64,000 nucleotides of DNA. It comes from Sambucus nigra. Lineage: Eukaryota > Streptophyta > Magnoliopsida > Dipsacales > Adoxaceae. The stretch is from assembly GCA_949130495.1 (NCBI GenBank), contig OX422209.1:692650757-692714756 (forward strand). Direction: 5' to 3'. Every line of letters starts with the position of its first letter. Position 1 is the first letter of the stretch. Positions 35,550 to 46,439 of the stretch are shown here, in pieces. The position numbers and the translations under genes were made by a program. Below the pieces are notes generated by a model. That model saw only the letters and a program-made list of their open reading frames with translations. It was not told the origin of the DNA and ran no database searches.

Positions 35550-38500
35550 TTACAAATTGAAAAATTGTTTCAAATTCGGGTTATCATCAAAAATGGATTG
35601 ATATTCGGTAGGAGCAGCCAAGTCATCCACACTACTATTTAGACGCCTTGGCGCGTGTTGGACAATTGACCACGGCTCGTTGTTGATATACTCCGAGTAA
35701 AACACTTGCTTAACCTTTTGAAATGCACAAACAAACGGCTCATCGCTCACGTGGTCGTTGCTCTTCAACTTGGACAAGTCAACCATGATCAAATTGGTGA
35801 CAGGATCAACTTTAGAAGCATTTTTATCCTCAACTCTTACCCATTCACAGTAAAATACAACCTCTTTGAAGCTTATATAATCCAATTCAATTATATTTTG
35901 AATTACACCATAGTAAGTCATTTTAGCTTCAACGAGGTTTTTATCTTTTGCGCTTGCTCGAAAGAAAGTAAGAGCCTTGTATGAAATACCCGAGTTCTGT
36001 ACATTTGTACTTTCCTCGTACACTTTAGCGCCGAAAATGTAACCGTTCAATCGATATTTTTTGTACTCTTGTGCCACGAACAAGGGTCCAGTGGCTAGAC
36101 GAGCAAGCCTTGATGTCGCATCACCCATCTTTAGGAGCTGAGAATATAGATAAATTAATTATATTAGTGGTAAAATATGAGTGTAATGTAACGTTATATA
36201 ACGACTGTTTTCATTGTAATTACCTCTTGTGTCAACCATAGCCTAAATTCGCTGTCTGATTGTACCACTGTTTTTCGTCTTTTATTGTTCTCACAGGCTT
36301 CATATTTACTGCATATTACAAAATTAATCATGTATAAAATAATCTAAAATAATGTTAAACATTATAATATTCGAAACTTACTTTTTCCATTCTTCGACAT
36401 CTTCATGTGTGTTAAATAGATAACGAGCTACTTGTTCATGTTGCAAACTCGTTAATTTCACTCGTTTTCCCATCACATTACCATCATCATCGAGGAATTC
36501 ATCAGTGTCATCAACGCTGGTAGAGTCAGTCATATATTCCCGAGTATATATTGATGACTCCACGGTGATGTATTCCTCTGCAATTGATCCTGCAATGTAT
36601 CGCGTATTCTTGACGTAATCTTTAAAAGCTTTCATCAATCTTTCAAACGGATACATCCACCGATATCTAACTGGACCACAAAGAAGTGCCTCGTCGCATA
36701 GGTGTACCAACAAGTGAACACTTATGTCAAAGAATGCTGGGGGAAAGTACTTCTCCAATACACAAATCGCTTCGTTCACAGCCAATTTTGCGGCCACTAT
36801 GTGTTCTCGATTCACTACCTTCTCACACAAGAGGGAGAAGGTAATACTAATTTGCATAATAGCCCTATGCAAATCCTTGTGCTTGGAGAAACAGTGCTTA
36901 AACAATAGAGGAACCAATTGCATGATCACATGCCAATCGTGGGACTTACACTTATGTAAATCATGAGTAGCATAATTCACAATCCTTTGCAAGTTGGACG
37001 AAAAAGTAGATTGGCCCTTCAAATTATATATTGTGTCTAAAAGCACCTTCCTTTCCTCACTCGTCAAAGTAAACGCACCAGGGGGAATTATTGTCCTTCC
37101 CCTACTATCTTCTTTCAACCATAGTTGTGGTTTAAGTTTTAACGTTTTAAGGTCTTTTCGTGCATTTTCTCCATCCTTCGAATGACTCCCCCCAAGGCAA
37201 GTACCCACAATATGTTCAGCGAAGTTCTTCTCTGCATGCATCACATCCAATACATGGCGCACCGGGTTTTTCTTCCAATAAGGCAAGTCAAATAAAATTG
37301 ACCTCCGAGACCATGCCTTTCTTATCTCAGTTTCATTCCCAGTTGGGGTCTTCTTATGCTTGACATTCTTAAATTTGGGATTCTTACCTGGCATATTTGG
37401 GCCACATTGAGAAGATTTACTTTCAATTTCTGAACCCGAAAGTTGTCTCGGCGGTAGCCTATGTTCAACTCCGCCCAATAAAAAATTGGAAGCTTTCTCA
37501 AATCTGAAACTATGAGCTGGGGGTAAAAACCTCCTGTGGCAATGGTATACATTTTTTAAGCTGGAGGATAGACGAAGAGATTCAGTCTCCTCTCCACAAA
37601 TAGGAAACCCCAAATAACCATGTACTACACATCCGGATAATGTCCCATAAGCTGGAAAATCATGAATTGCCCACATCAACATAGCTTTCAGCGTAAACTC
37701 TTCTTTTCTAAAAGAGTCAAATGATTGCACACCATCTTCCCACAACTCATTTAATTCTTCTACCAAAGGAGCCAGGTAGATATCAATGTCTTCACTTGGT
37801 GCCTTTGGCCCAGGTATCAATAAAGCCATCATCGAAAATTCAGGTCTCATACACTGTGAAGGAGGGAGGTTGAGTGGGGCTAGGATCACTGGCCATACAC
37901 TCTGATTGGTGCTTAGATTTCCAAATGGATTGAAACCATCTGTTGATATAGCCAAACGAATGTTGCGTTGTTCTCGAGCAAAATCGGGATACTCATAATT
38001 CATCCTCCGCCAGGCAGTAGAATCAATAGGATGGCGCATGATATTACCCCCTACTTCTGCCCTAGCATGCCAAGTCATTGCCTCTGCAATCCATGGTACT
38101 GTGAAAAATCGCTTTAATCTAGGCCCAACGGGAAAATATTTCAATACTTTTTGAGGCACTTTTGAGCTTGTGCCTTCCTTACTAGTAGATTGGACATATC
38201 TAGGTTCATCGCATACCGGACAACGATCGAGATTTTCATACTCCTTTCGGTATAGTATGCAGTCATACACACAAGCATGAATCGATTTATACTTCATTCC
38301 CAAACCTTTCAAACTGTTCTTCATAACAGGATAGCTATTTGGAAGTGTATTCACCTTGGGTAATAAGCCCTTCACCCATTTCAGAATTCCCGTCACGCTA
38401 TTGCCAGACAAACCGTACTGCGTCTTCAAACTGTGCAAACCAACCATGGCATGTAAAGTTGTTTGATCTTTCTCACAGCCAGAGTATAACGGTTGGGTCG

Positions 38501-38966
38501 CCTTAAATTTTAAACTTTGGTAGTCATCGTCAAGTTTTATCGTGTTATCTTCACGAGCACTTGAATCTTCTACATCATCAGTAACCTCATTCTCCTCAGC
38601 TTCATAAACTCCGTACGCATCATCAACTAAATCCTCTAACATATTATGATCTACGTCGTCCCCTTCTTCATCTATTCTACTTGTTGAAGGATGTTGTGAA
38701 GGTTGGTCAGGGACACAAGGAACTTTCAATTCACCGTGAAAACTCCAAAATCGATAACTATCTTGCATACCCGATCTTAACAAATGTAGTTCAACTGTTT
38801 TCCACTCAAACACCTTACCATTCTTACACCTAGCACACGGACACGAAAACTCTTCATCATTACGACATCTCTTTGCATATTTCACAAATTCGTTAGCACC
38901 TCTGCGAAACACATCCCCCATTCTATTAGTCTCACCCATCCACTCTTTGTATTTCGGATATCCCAT
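35550..38966 (-). CDS. CACTA transposase, TNP2/TnpD type, three exons
   Basis: Predicted exons on the minus strand: 38966-36382, 36308-36224 and 36137-35550, with GT...AG introns; phases agree and no stop occurs until TAA at 35550, giving 1085 residues. The start at 38966 (MGYPKYKEW) is chosen because CACTA 1 has an in-frame stop just upstream of it; this frame is open 13 codons further. Domains: transposase-associated Cys motif (CPCARCKN, about residues 42-49), TNP2/Transposase_21 core (about 215-460; RCPVCDEPRY, STDGFNPFG, IHDFPAYG, GFPICGEET), LDVMHAEKN (about 572-580), DUF4218-like region (about 665-795; PFERLMKAFKDYVKN) and, in exon 3, a DUF4216-like region (NGYIFGAK, YYGVIQNIIELDY, VFYCEWV). 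Length fits the family. It would cut and join element ends, needing a TnpA-type partner. Confidence 0.88.
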
Positions 38967-39188
38967 CACAGCTACCACAACTAAACACCTATTAAAGGTA
39001 AACAAAACTTAGATTTATAGTATGTTTTTTTAATTATCCCATCATTTAATTATCCTATTAAAGGGTATGTGGTCCTATCCCATTCAAGAATGCATTTTTC
39101 TGTAATATACTTAACAGCTCATGCACATTGTTACGATTTGGAAAAAATTCGACAGCATATCCCCTTAGTTCTCCAAGTACACGACGTA

Positions 39189-39250
39189 GATTGGCAGGTG
39201 TGAGTGTTATTTCAATTGGTCAATTAAAATAACAGTCACACTTGTCAATC
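39189..39250. repeat. 62-bp palindrome upstream of CACTA 2 transposase
   Basis: Two 31-bp arms meet at 39219/39220; arms begin GATTGGCAGGTGTGA and end TCACACTTGTCAATC. About 220-285 bp upstream of the transposase start. Same position and core as in CACTA 1 despite point differences. Confidence 0.9.
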
Positions 39251-39599
39251 TAGTATGTACCCAGAGAACATTAAGATACGACTGCAGAACTTCCTCCAAA
39301 AGTAACAACTTTAAGCCAATAAGAATATTATACAAAAATTATACAGTCTCAAACTGTCCAAACGGGACAATTCGAGAGATATCATTACAGGGGTAATGAC
39401 TCTCGAACGGGTCTAAAGGTTATTGAATGCGTACGCATAAGAACTAGAATGCTAGTATCTATGCGCACTATATTTAATTTCAAGTATGTTTCATATAATG
39501 GGTTAATTCAAATACACAAATAAATTCATGGGATAATTCAAATACAAAAATAAATTCATGGGATAATTCAAATACAAAAAGAAATTCATGTATTGACCA

Positions 39600-40625
39600 C
39601 ATACACACACACACACACACTATCTAAGCTGTTCTATAGGTATAAAAACAATTATTATCCAATTATTATCCAACTATTATCAATTATTTATTTTGAATGT
39701 AAATAATATTCAAAACCCCACCCACCCCCGCCCCCACCCCCACCCCCTCAGATTAATTCAAGACATAAGATCCTAAAGGGAATCCAAATTATTTCTTGGA
39801 CGTGAATTCCTCCAAATTATGATCTCATACCTATTCACACAATGATGGGGGAGGGGGTGGTGGAGGGGGGTAGGGGGTGGGGTGGGGTGGGGTGTGTGTG
39901 TGTCCGTAGGTGCGTAGGTGTGCGTGTGTGTGTGGCGTAGGTGTGCGTGTGTGCGTAGGGGCGTAGGTGTGCGTGTGTGTGTGGCGTAGGTGTGCGTGTG
40001 TGCGTAGGTGTGCCCACCCCACCCCACCCCCTCCCCCCCCTCCACTACCCCCTCCCCCACCCTGCCCCATCCCGCCCCACCCCCACCACACACCACCACA
40101 CACACACACACACCCACCCCACCCCACCCCACCCCACCCCCTCCCCCTGCCCCCTCCACCACCCCCTCCCCCACCACACACCACCACACACACACACACA
40201 CACCACTCTACCCCACCCCCTGCCCCCCTCCACCACCCCCTCCCCCAAAACACACCCACCCCACCCCACCCCCTCCCCCTGCCCCCCTCCACCACCCCCT
40301 CCCCCACCACACACCACCACACACACACACACACACACACACCACTCGACCCCACCCCCTGCCCCCCTCCACCACCCCCTCCCCCCCTCCCCCAAAACAC
40401 ACCACCACACACACACACACACTGCACCCCACCCCACCCCACCCCCTGCCCCCTCCACCGCCCCCTCCCCCACCCTGCCCCACCCCGCCCTACCCCCTGC
40501 CCCCCTCCACCACCCCCTCCCCCACCCTGCCCCATCCCGCCCCACCCCCCACACACGCACACACATACACACACACATATATATATACACATACACACAT
40601 AAATATACAAACAAATATATATATA
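39600..40625. repeat. C-rich minisatellite and CA microsatellites of CACTA 2
   Basis: From about 39840 to 40560 the plus strand alternates (AC)n with stretches such as CCACCCCCTCCCCC and CACCCTGCCCCATCCCGCC. A larger unit of roughly 90-130 bp (C-block plus (CA)n) is repeated at least five times. The left edge (39842-40010) is the G-rich complement type with GTGTGCGT repeats, so the block contains a strand switch. It is far longer than the equivalent block in CACTA 1. All open frames here are artefacts. Confidence 0.95.
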
Positions 40626-40626
40626 A

Positions 40627-40690
40627 ATGGAAGAGAGAGAGAGAGAGAGAGAGCAGCGTCGAGTCGAGAGAGAGAGAGAGAGAGGGAGGG
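40627..40690. repeat. (GA)n microsatellite
   Basis: (GA)n interrupted by GCAGCGTCGAGTC, next to the C-rich block. CACTA 1 has a longer pure (GA)n at 21101-21162. Confidence 0.95.
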
Positions 40691-40737
40691 AACGGTGGGA
40701 GGGAAAAAAGAAGGGGGAAAGTCATTTTGCTGGAAAA

Positions 40738-40940
40738 GTTGTCACGGTCGTGTCACGGTCAATGACCTTGACACAAATTGTCACGGTCAATGACCGTGAC
40801 ACGACCGTGACAAATTGAATTGTCACGGGCTTGTCACGGTCATTGACCGTGACAATTAGTTGTCACAGTCGTGTCAAGGTCAATGACCGTGACATAAAAC
40901 GCGTATTTTTTTGTCACGGTTAATGACCTTGACAAGGCTG
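40738..40940. promoter_or_regulatory. Right subterminal repeat array of CACTA 2
   Basis: At least six GTCACGGTCA/TGACCGTGAC palindromes, both A- and T-centred, between the (GA)n tract and the terminal inverted repeat. Confidence 0.88.
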
Positions 40941-41375
40941 GCCGGCTGAAAGGTGACAATTTGCCCATTTTGGTGTAGTGTTTACTTCAGATTTTAGTTG
41001 GATTATTTGTTTTGGGAACCGATGGTCTATTCTATCTTATTCATTTATACATCTGTTGTGTGATTGTTCAGAATATATTTGTGTGGATGGTTTGGTTATT
41101 TTATTTTTTTGCATGTTGTTATGATAATGAAAGATGAAATTTGACACCAACTGAATTTGACTTAGGTGATTAGTAATTAAAAAAGTTTTTTCGACAGTGA
41201 TGCTAAGAATGAACCATATGAGATTCTTAGCTATTTTGATAAATGATTGATCACTCGTTAAAATAGGCGAGGTGTCACAAAGAGGAGTCCTTAGGTAAGA
41301 ACGTCATGTTGGATTGAGGGAGTTATGATAAGAGTGAGGGTGAGTTCCTGTATCGCCCTATAAGAGATCTCTTAT

Positions 41376-43590
41376 CACTACACCAAAACTGCCAACTTGT
41401 CATCGTAAAAAACCTTGACAAGTCAAACTTGTCACGGTCTTTGACGGTGAAAAGTTTTGGGGTGACAAGTACACTTGTCACAGAATTATCACGGACTTTG
41501 ATCGTGATACGTTTGTCACGGACTTTTCGTGATAATTTTTTCATGGACTTTGACCCTGACAAGTCCGTGACAAAGGGTTAACTTGTCACGCACTTTGATC
41601 ATGAAATTTTTTCTTTATCACGGACTTGTAACGGTCAAAGTCCATGAAAAATCTGGGCAGATTTGAAAAAATTGTTGGGCAGTAGGGCCATTGCCACTGC
41701 CTAACAGTATATTTGTACCTATTATAGTAGAAAATTTTAACCTCTCCAAATAACATACATATCAAGCAGCATTCAATATTCAATAACCAATACAAATATC
41801 CATAACCATAACCAAAACCAAACCAACATGTAAATATCCATAACCAAATAAAAAAAATACAAATAATATCCAATATCCAAATAAAATAAATGTAAATAAT
41901 GTCATAGAGTAGGGTCTACTATAGATCAGAGGTGGAAGGAAGGACACACAACATATGAATTGAGATAACCATCAATTCGTCAAACGCCGCATTATTCTTG
42001 CAGCCACAAAGGCGCATTCTCCTTTCCGATCAAAATATGCATGGTGAGAACTTTTGCCTCAAAGTCTTGCATGGCATGTCCATGAACAAACATACTCGGT
42101 AAGGTGTCATATTCCCTCAACCACATTGCTATAGGCATTCCACCAAATACGTCTATTAAAAACAAGCTCGGCTAATTGATTGTTGACATAGGCCGTTCGA
42201 CAAGGGTAAAGATGGGAAATGAATCATATAAGGGTGACGAGTCCGTGCATATCGGTGAGTCCATGCGTGTCAACGATGGAGAAGTGGAGTCCTCGTCTAC
42301 CTCTTTCCCCTTTCCCTTACCCTTATCAGAGGTGCCCTGATCAGAGGTGGACTCCCATTGACTCTTCATGAAGGCGTACATATCTAGGACCGTCGCTTTC
42401 AACCTTTTTAGCTTATCGTCATGGGTGTCGACCTTACAAGACAACCAGATGTTGTTCGTCTCTATCCCGATGATCCTTGACTTACCCATTTGAGATCTCA
42501 CCCCTAGTCCTCCCCTTGTGATTCGCCCCGAGAACTTGGCTAAGTACGTCCATAACCAAAGATGTTTTGTCGGCATCAGACTGCTTTTCATGCACTTCCT
42601 TAAGCTTTGCCTGAAATGGAAAAAAGTACATGATTAGTTAATTAAGTTAATAAAAAAATTATAATGTAATTAAAAAATTAAACAATTATTACTTTCAATC
42701 GTGTCTGCCACGCTCGGGATCACTTCTTTATCCTTATCCTTCTTTGTCCGGATTGACATCAAGCAAATGTGGCCTACCCCCAAGACCACTCCCCGTCTCC
42801 TGAAATAAAATAATGCAGAAATAACGAAAAGTAATGCCAAATTAGAATAACATAAACTAAAATTAAAGAAAAATAAAAACTCACCATCCTATGCTCCATC
42901 TCGGCGTAAGACGTCCGCTCGGAGTAGTTCACGTCCACCTTTTTCGCCTTGTTTTCCCTTCCCGATTAACGAGATGTCAATTATCGCTCCTCGATCTCAT
43001 TGTCGCAAAACTACTGCCACCGTGCCAATGAGACTAGCTCCTTTGATGGGACGGTGTCGCGCACTCTCATAATGTACTCCCGGGTCTGCCCAAAGTACCA
43101 TGCCCGCATATTTTTCTTTCACATCTTATACTAAGCTCTCAACTGTTCCAACATAGAGTCACGGACATATGGGGGCATGCCAAATTGATCCTATCAAACA
43201 AATACAAACCAAAACTAAAGTAAGTGTTAGTTGTATTTAAATTATAAAATATGAATATAAATACAAGTATAAATACACTACATGTAGTGCCCCCCAGATG
43301 GTGATCTTGAGCTCATTTGACACCTTCCTCCAATTACTGTACCCCGGGCCGATGATTGCCTTCACCAACTCCAAGAATCTAGACAGTAATGTCGTCTTGT
43401 TCTCGATGACGGATTCCAATTTGCCCCATTTTGGGGGCATAGTGGCAGAGGAGCCTTCGTCGCCTCCGCTACCGCGATGCACTGAAGAAAACATTTTCTG
43501 CAAAAATTATTGTTATTAGTACAAACATGTATTTAAGAAAATGATCAAATCTAAATGAATTAGAATATTGTACGAGTTAACGACATTATA
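41376..43590 (-). mobile_element. CACTA element 3, left part only
   Basis: Begins CACTACACCAAAACTGCC, followed by subterminal repeats of a different consensus (arms like GTCACGGACTT and AAAGTCCGTGAC, 41400-41655), then an inverted CTGCC/GGCAGT motif and a TnpA-like gene on the minus strand. Homology to CACTA 1 fades near 43590, and no right terminus (GGTGTAGTG) was found further right. It is a separate, more diverged subfamily copy, truncated. It starts 96 bp right of the Gypsy LTR2 end. Confidence 0.85.
42172..43503 (-). pseudogene. TnpA-like gene of CACTA 3, decayed
   Basis: Exon 1 (43503-43273) reads SSVHRGSGGDEGSS, PKWGKLESVIENKTTLLSRF, GPGYSNWRKVSNELKITIW and is intact in phase where CACTA 1 is shifted. 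Later blocks match around 43180-42990 (TREYIMRVRDTVPSKELVSL), 42960-42890 and 42600-42172 (GLGVRSQMGKSRIIGIET, KRLKATVLDMYAFMKSQW). Stops occur in the middle exons (for example where CAG or CGA would be expected near 42960-43030). Role as for the CACTA 1 gene, the putative subterminal-repeat binding partner. Confidence 0.65.
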
Positions 43591-43659
43591 AATCTAAAAA
43601 TATTATTTCATTATCGGGTCATGTCATGGACTTTGAATTAATGCTTAAATTGATTAAAA

Positions 43660-43842
43660 TTCAAATTAACATATTCACTAACCAAAAAACCAATTTTGAT
43701 TCAAATCCGATAATAACAAAGCACTTGAAGAATACAAGTTAACGACATTATAATCTAAATACTGTTTCAATATATTTAATTAAAATCCAAATTAACATAT
43801 TCACTAACCAAAAAACCAATTTTGATTCAAATCCGATAATAA
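43660..43842. repeat. 58-bp direct repeat, 125 bp apart
   Basis: 43660-43717 and 43785-43842 are nearly identical (CAAATTAACATATTCACTAA, CAATTTTGATTCAAATCCGA). Preceding words GTTAACGACATTATAA also recur, so a longer duplication has decayed. Confidence 0.9.
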
Positions 43843-44010
43843 CCAAAAAACCAATATTCAACAAGTCCCCCTTTCCTACATCCACAGGAAAAGAGTGGGA
43901 GTTTCTTTATAATCAAGGGAAAAACTTGAAGTGCTAGGGTTGCTAGTCGAGAGTCAAAGTCAAGTTTATAAGAGAGTTGTGATTAAGTGTCAACATGTGC
44001 CCTCCTCATA

Positions 44011-44031
44011 GTGTGTGTGTGTGTGGGTGTT

Positions 44032-44065
<34 letters not shown>

Positions 44066-44080
44066 GGTGGGGGTGGGTGT
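44011..44080. repeat. (GT)n microsatellite
   Basis: GT repeats with GGGTGTTGG and GGTGGGGGTGGGTG interruptions. Confidence 0.97.
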
Positions 44081-45183
44081 CTTATTTATATAAATATTGA
44101 GTCCTATCTATATACTATAGTAAAGATATTGAGTTGAGTTGTGGTCAACTTCTTTCTGAGTTAATAGTGTATGATATGGTTGATCTAGAGTTATATTCCA
44201 TTGCTTGAGATCTGGATTTGCAGCTATATAAGTACATTGAAAGAGTCCTGACGTAGTTGGCCTTACCCGAGCTTGGTCGATTTAGCACATGAGTATTCTT
44301 AACAGTACATACCACGTGTCCTGCTTAATGGGTTAAATCGGCTTATTTCCCTTAATTATTTATTTAACAAAAAGTCCCTTAGCTACCCTTCCTTCCCTTT
44401 CGACGCAGGGTTTGGAGTGGGTTGTGGTGGTGACGCTAGCGTGGACATTAGTTTATATATGATATAGATAAATGTTTTAATGGGATTTTTTTAAGTAAGA
44501 CAATATCTTATTTTAAACACTTAATGAATATTATCTTGATTCTTGAAGAACTAAACATTATTTAACCCTCAATTAAAAATTATTTCCTTCTTAGTTTTTA
44601 ATTTTTAATTAATTACTTTGAGTCTTTAAATTATATTAATCCAAAATGAGAGATGGAGTTAAAAGTGTTTTTCTAAGTATTTGAAACAAAGTGTAATATT
44701 TAGATTAAAATGTATTTAATATTGAATTTAAAATCGAAAACTAGTAACGTGTTGATGTTAAAAAAATGGGTCAATTATTTAATAGTCCCTACTATAAATA
44801 TATATTTTTTAAAAAGGACACATATTTTTAGTTTAACCCATTTAGTCCCTCAAGCACTCAATATTCTCTTATTTTTAGAGGTTCGCGCCAGCGGCACTCC
44901 CTTTCCAAAATATGTGGCAAATGACTTTTTGAGACAAAATAAAAAGGCTTGGACTAAATGAGTATTAAAAAATGTTTGAGGGACTATTTGGTATATGTCC
45001 CTAAAAAAATCCTTAAACTACTTGAATAGCAGCGGTTGAGGTCCTTAGCTCGACAGCAACAAAGACAGCGAATGAAGACCCTGGAGTCTGTGTGAAGTTG
45101 AAGGTGCTTAATCTTTTCTTTTAATCCTAGTTCGTGATGTTTGTTTTTGCGTGTAATCTAAATCTATGTTTCGTCAAATGAGG

Positions 45184-45624
45184 TGTAATGAATAACAACT
45201 CTTGCTTAACTAGCACATGGTAGAACTTTCTCTTTAGGCCTATAAATGTAATCATTTCCATTGGGATTAACAACTATTGTTCTTTGGTTTGATAATACAA
45301 TTTTTAGATTTGCTTTGTTTTCTCTCTCTTCTTTGAAGGTTAGGTTTGTTTTTTTTTATCTAAATATAAAGTCTGAATCAATCAGAGGTATATTCAGACA
45401 TAAAGTTTTTTTATGTCTGAATATACCTCTGAATGAATGTATTTAGATTGATTCAGACTTCAGATGTAACTCAACCTCTTAATCATTAAGAGCCAAATAT
45501 AGCCGTTAGCGTCTTAATCACTTAAAAAAACAAACACTTTTTGGTACCTCTTAAGTCTGAATGGTTCAGATTCAGACTTAAGAGGCAAAAACAAACAACA
45601 CCTTAATTGTTGGTGTTTGCATCA
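45184..45624 (+). repeat. Short LTR (5' copy), interrupted by a MITE
   Basis: Starts TGTAATGAATAACAACTC, ends GTGTTTGCATCA. It matches 47028-47252 in blocks (CTTGCTTAACTAGCAC, CTATAAATGTAATCATT, CATTGGGATTA). It is followed by AATTGGTAGAAGAGCG (45625), a degenerate tRNA-Met primer site. About 176 bp without the MITE. Confidence 0.6.
45338..45602. mobile_element. Hairpin MITE (~265 bp)
   Basis: Ends GGTTAGGTTTGTTTTT and, reversed, GGTGTTGTTTGTTTTT. Inside, 45371-45458 folds into a long hairpin (GTCTGAATCAA and TCAGAGGTATATTCAGACAT pair with their inverses) and the word TTAAGTCTGAA recurs inverted near the right end. No coding sequence; no clear target duplication, so the family is not assigned. 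Confidence 0.7.
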
Positions 45625-45689
45625 AATTGGTAGAAGAGCGAGATTAATTCCTTGGTATGTGTGTGTCTTCCTATTGCATCTCACCATTA

Positions 45690-45855
45690 ATGGCTTCCAA
45701 AAGAAGAATCAAAACAAAGAATTAGAAAATTGAATTGATGCCTTAAATGAAACTATAGCTTTCATGATGGCTGAAATGAAGGAACAAAAGGCTCAACAAA
45801 CCCTAATTTTGTTAAAATTAGAGGGTTTTGTTTCTTCTCAACCGTCTTTATAAAT
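45690..45855 (+). pseudogene. Retroelement gag N-terminus fragment
   Basis: After the primer site, ATGGCTTCCAAAAGAAG opens MASKRR; one frame shift later the text reads ELENxIDALNETIAFMMAEM then KEQKAQQ, the coiled-coil N-terminus typical of plant Gypsy gag. One TGA replaces an Arg/Gln codon. It ends at TAA soon after. Confidence 0.55.
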
Positions 45856-46439
45856 CCTAACCTCTATTTTAAACTCTAATTTTAAAATTCTTCAAGAACG
45901 AATCCCTACCCAAAAATTTCACTGAAACCCTAACAATAACCAACAAAAATCACAAAGAACCCGAAAAATGTAGGAGCCGGACTTATGCAACCATAGGACC
46001 GTATCACTCCAGTAGCCCTCCATGAATTCTGGCGATTTTCTATGAAAGCCAAACAACTTGACGATAGCAAACGAAGGCTGAATCAAGGAGGCCAACCGCA
46101 TCGTCGAATGCGAACAATGGAGGAGAGACTCTTGATTCAGGAAATTAAATCCATCAATGTTTCCATCGATAAGAAGCAGATGACAGGGCTGTGCAGTTCA
46201 AATCGAAACAGACGAGAGAAAGATGAAGGAGCGAGAAGTAGGCTAGGGCTCATTTGGATGTGGCTTCGGTGTTCCTCACCCCATTATTGTTTAATGCAAC
46301 TTTAAACGATTTGTTTGGCTATTAGGCTGAGCTTTTGAAAGTATAGCTAAAATCTGGCCTGCTTGGGCCAGTAAAATTATGGAGATAAAAATTTTGAGCT
46401 CTCCCAAATTTTTGACAGAATTATTTTTGGGATCCCATG

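Larger units (their letters stand above)
34276..40980 (-). mobile_element. CACTA element 2, encoding TNP2-type transposase (6705 bp)
   Basis: Ends CACTACACCAAA/TTTGGTGTAGTG, flanked by the duplicated target TTT (34273-34275 and 40981-40983); LTR1 has the uninterrupted site TTTATTTACTTCAG near 26540. It shares subterminal palindromes, promoter palindrome, C-rich block and coding ends with CACTA 1. The transposase (35550-38966) appears uninterrupted. The TnpA-like gene is reduced to two small remnants beside a scrambled segment. Confidence 0.95.
16280..41279 (+). mobile_element. Ty3/Gypsy chromovirus (Tekay/Del-like) with nested insertions
   Basis: LTR-internal-LTR structure. LTR1 is 16280-26862, the internal region 26863-31688 (4826 bp), LTR2 31689-41279. 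Removing two insertions from LTR1 leaves 2884 bp and removing one from LTR2 leaves 2883 bp, and the remaining text aligns end to end. LTRs begin TGTAACA(C/T)CCCGTATT and end GGTG(C/T)CACA. The long LTRs, tRNA-Met-like primer site and chromodomain-like integrase tail suggest the Tekay/Del lineage. The polyprotein is dead. A second pol 3' end lies directly left of LTR1, so this may be a tandem LTR-int-LTR-int-LTR array of which the left part is lost. Confidence 0.88.
31689..41279 (+). repeat. Gypsy 3' LTR (LTR2), interrupted by CACTA 2
   Basis: LTR segments are 31689-34275 and 40981-41279. Begins TGTAACATCCCG, ends GAGGTGTCACA. Aligns along its length with LTR1 with scattered differences, so the element is not recent. 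A (CA)n tract replaces TA-rich sequence of LTR1. Confidence 0.9.
43591..45183. other. AT-rich DNA without recognised genes
   Basis: Contains a 58-bp direct repeat and a GT microsatellite. No protein similarity seen. Around 44780-45000 two phrases about 170 bp apart (TTAGTCCCT and GGGACTATTTGGTATA) suggest a decayed repeat. Confidence 0.45.

Noticed and set aside
39773..40793. Several 140-262 codon open frames, Pro/Thr/His-rich or Gly/Val-rich, on both strands
   Set aside because: They are translations of CA and C-rich simple repeats, open in every frame, with no start context or conserved domain.
43591..44100. Right end of CACTA 3
   Set aside because: No GGTGTAGTG terminus or subterminal repeats were found to the right; the GT microsatellite is not evidence of an end.
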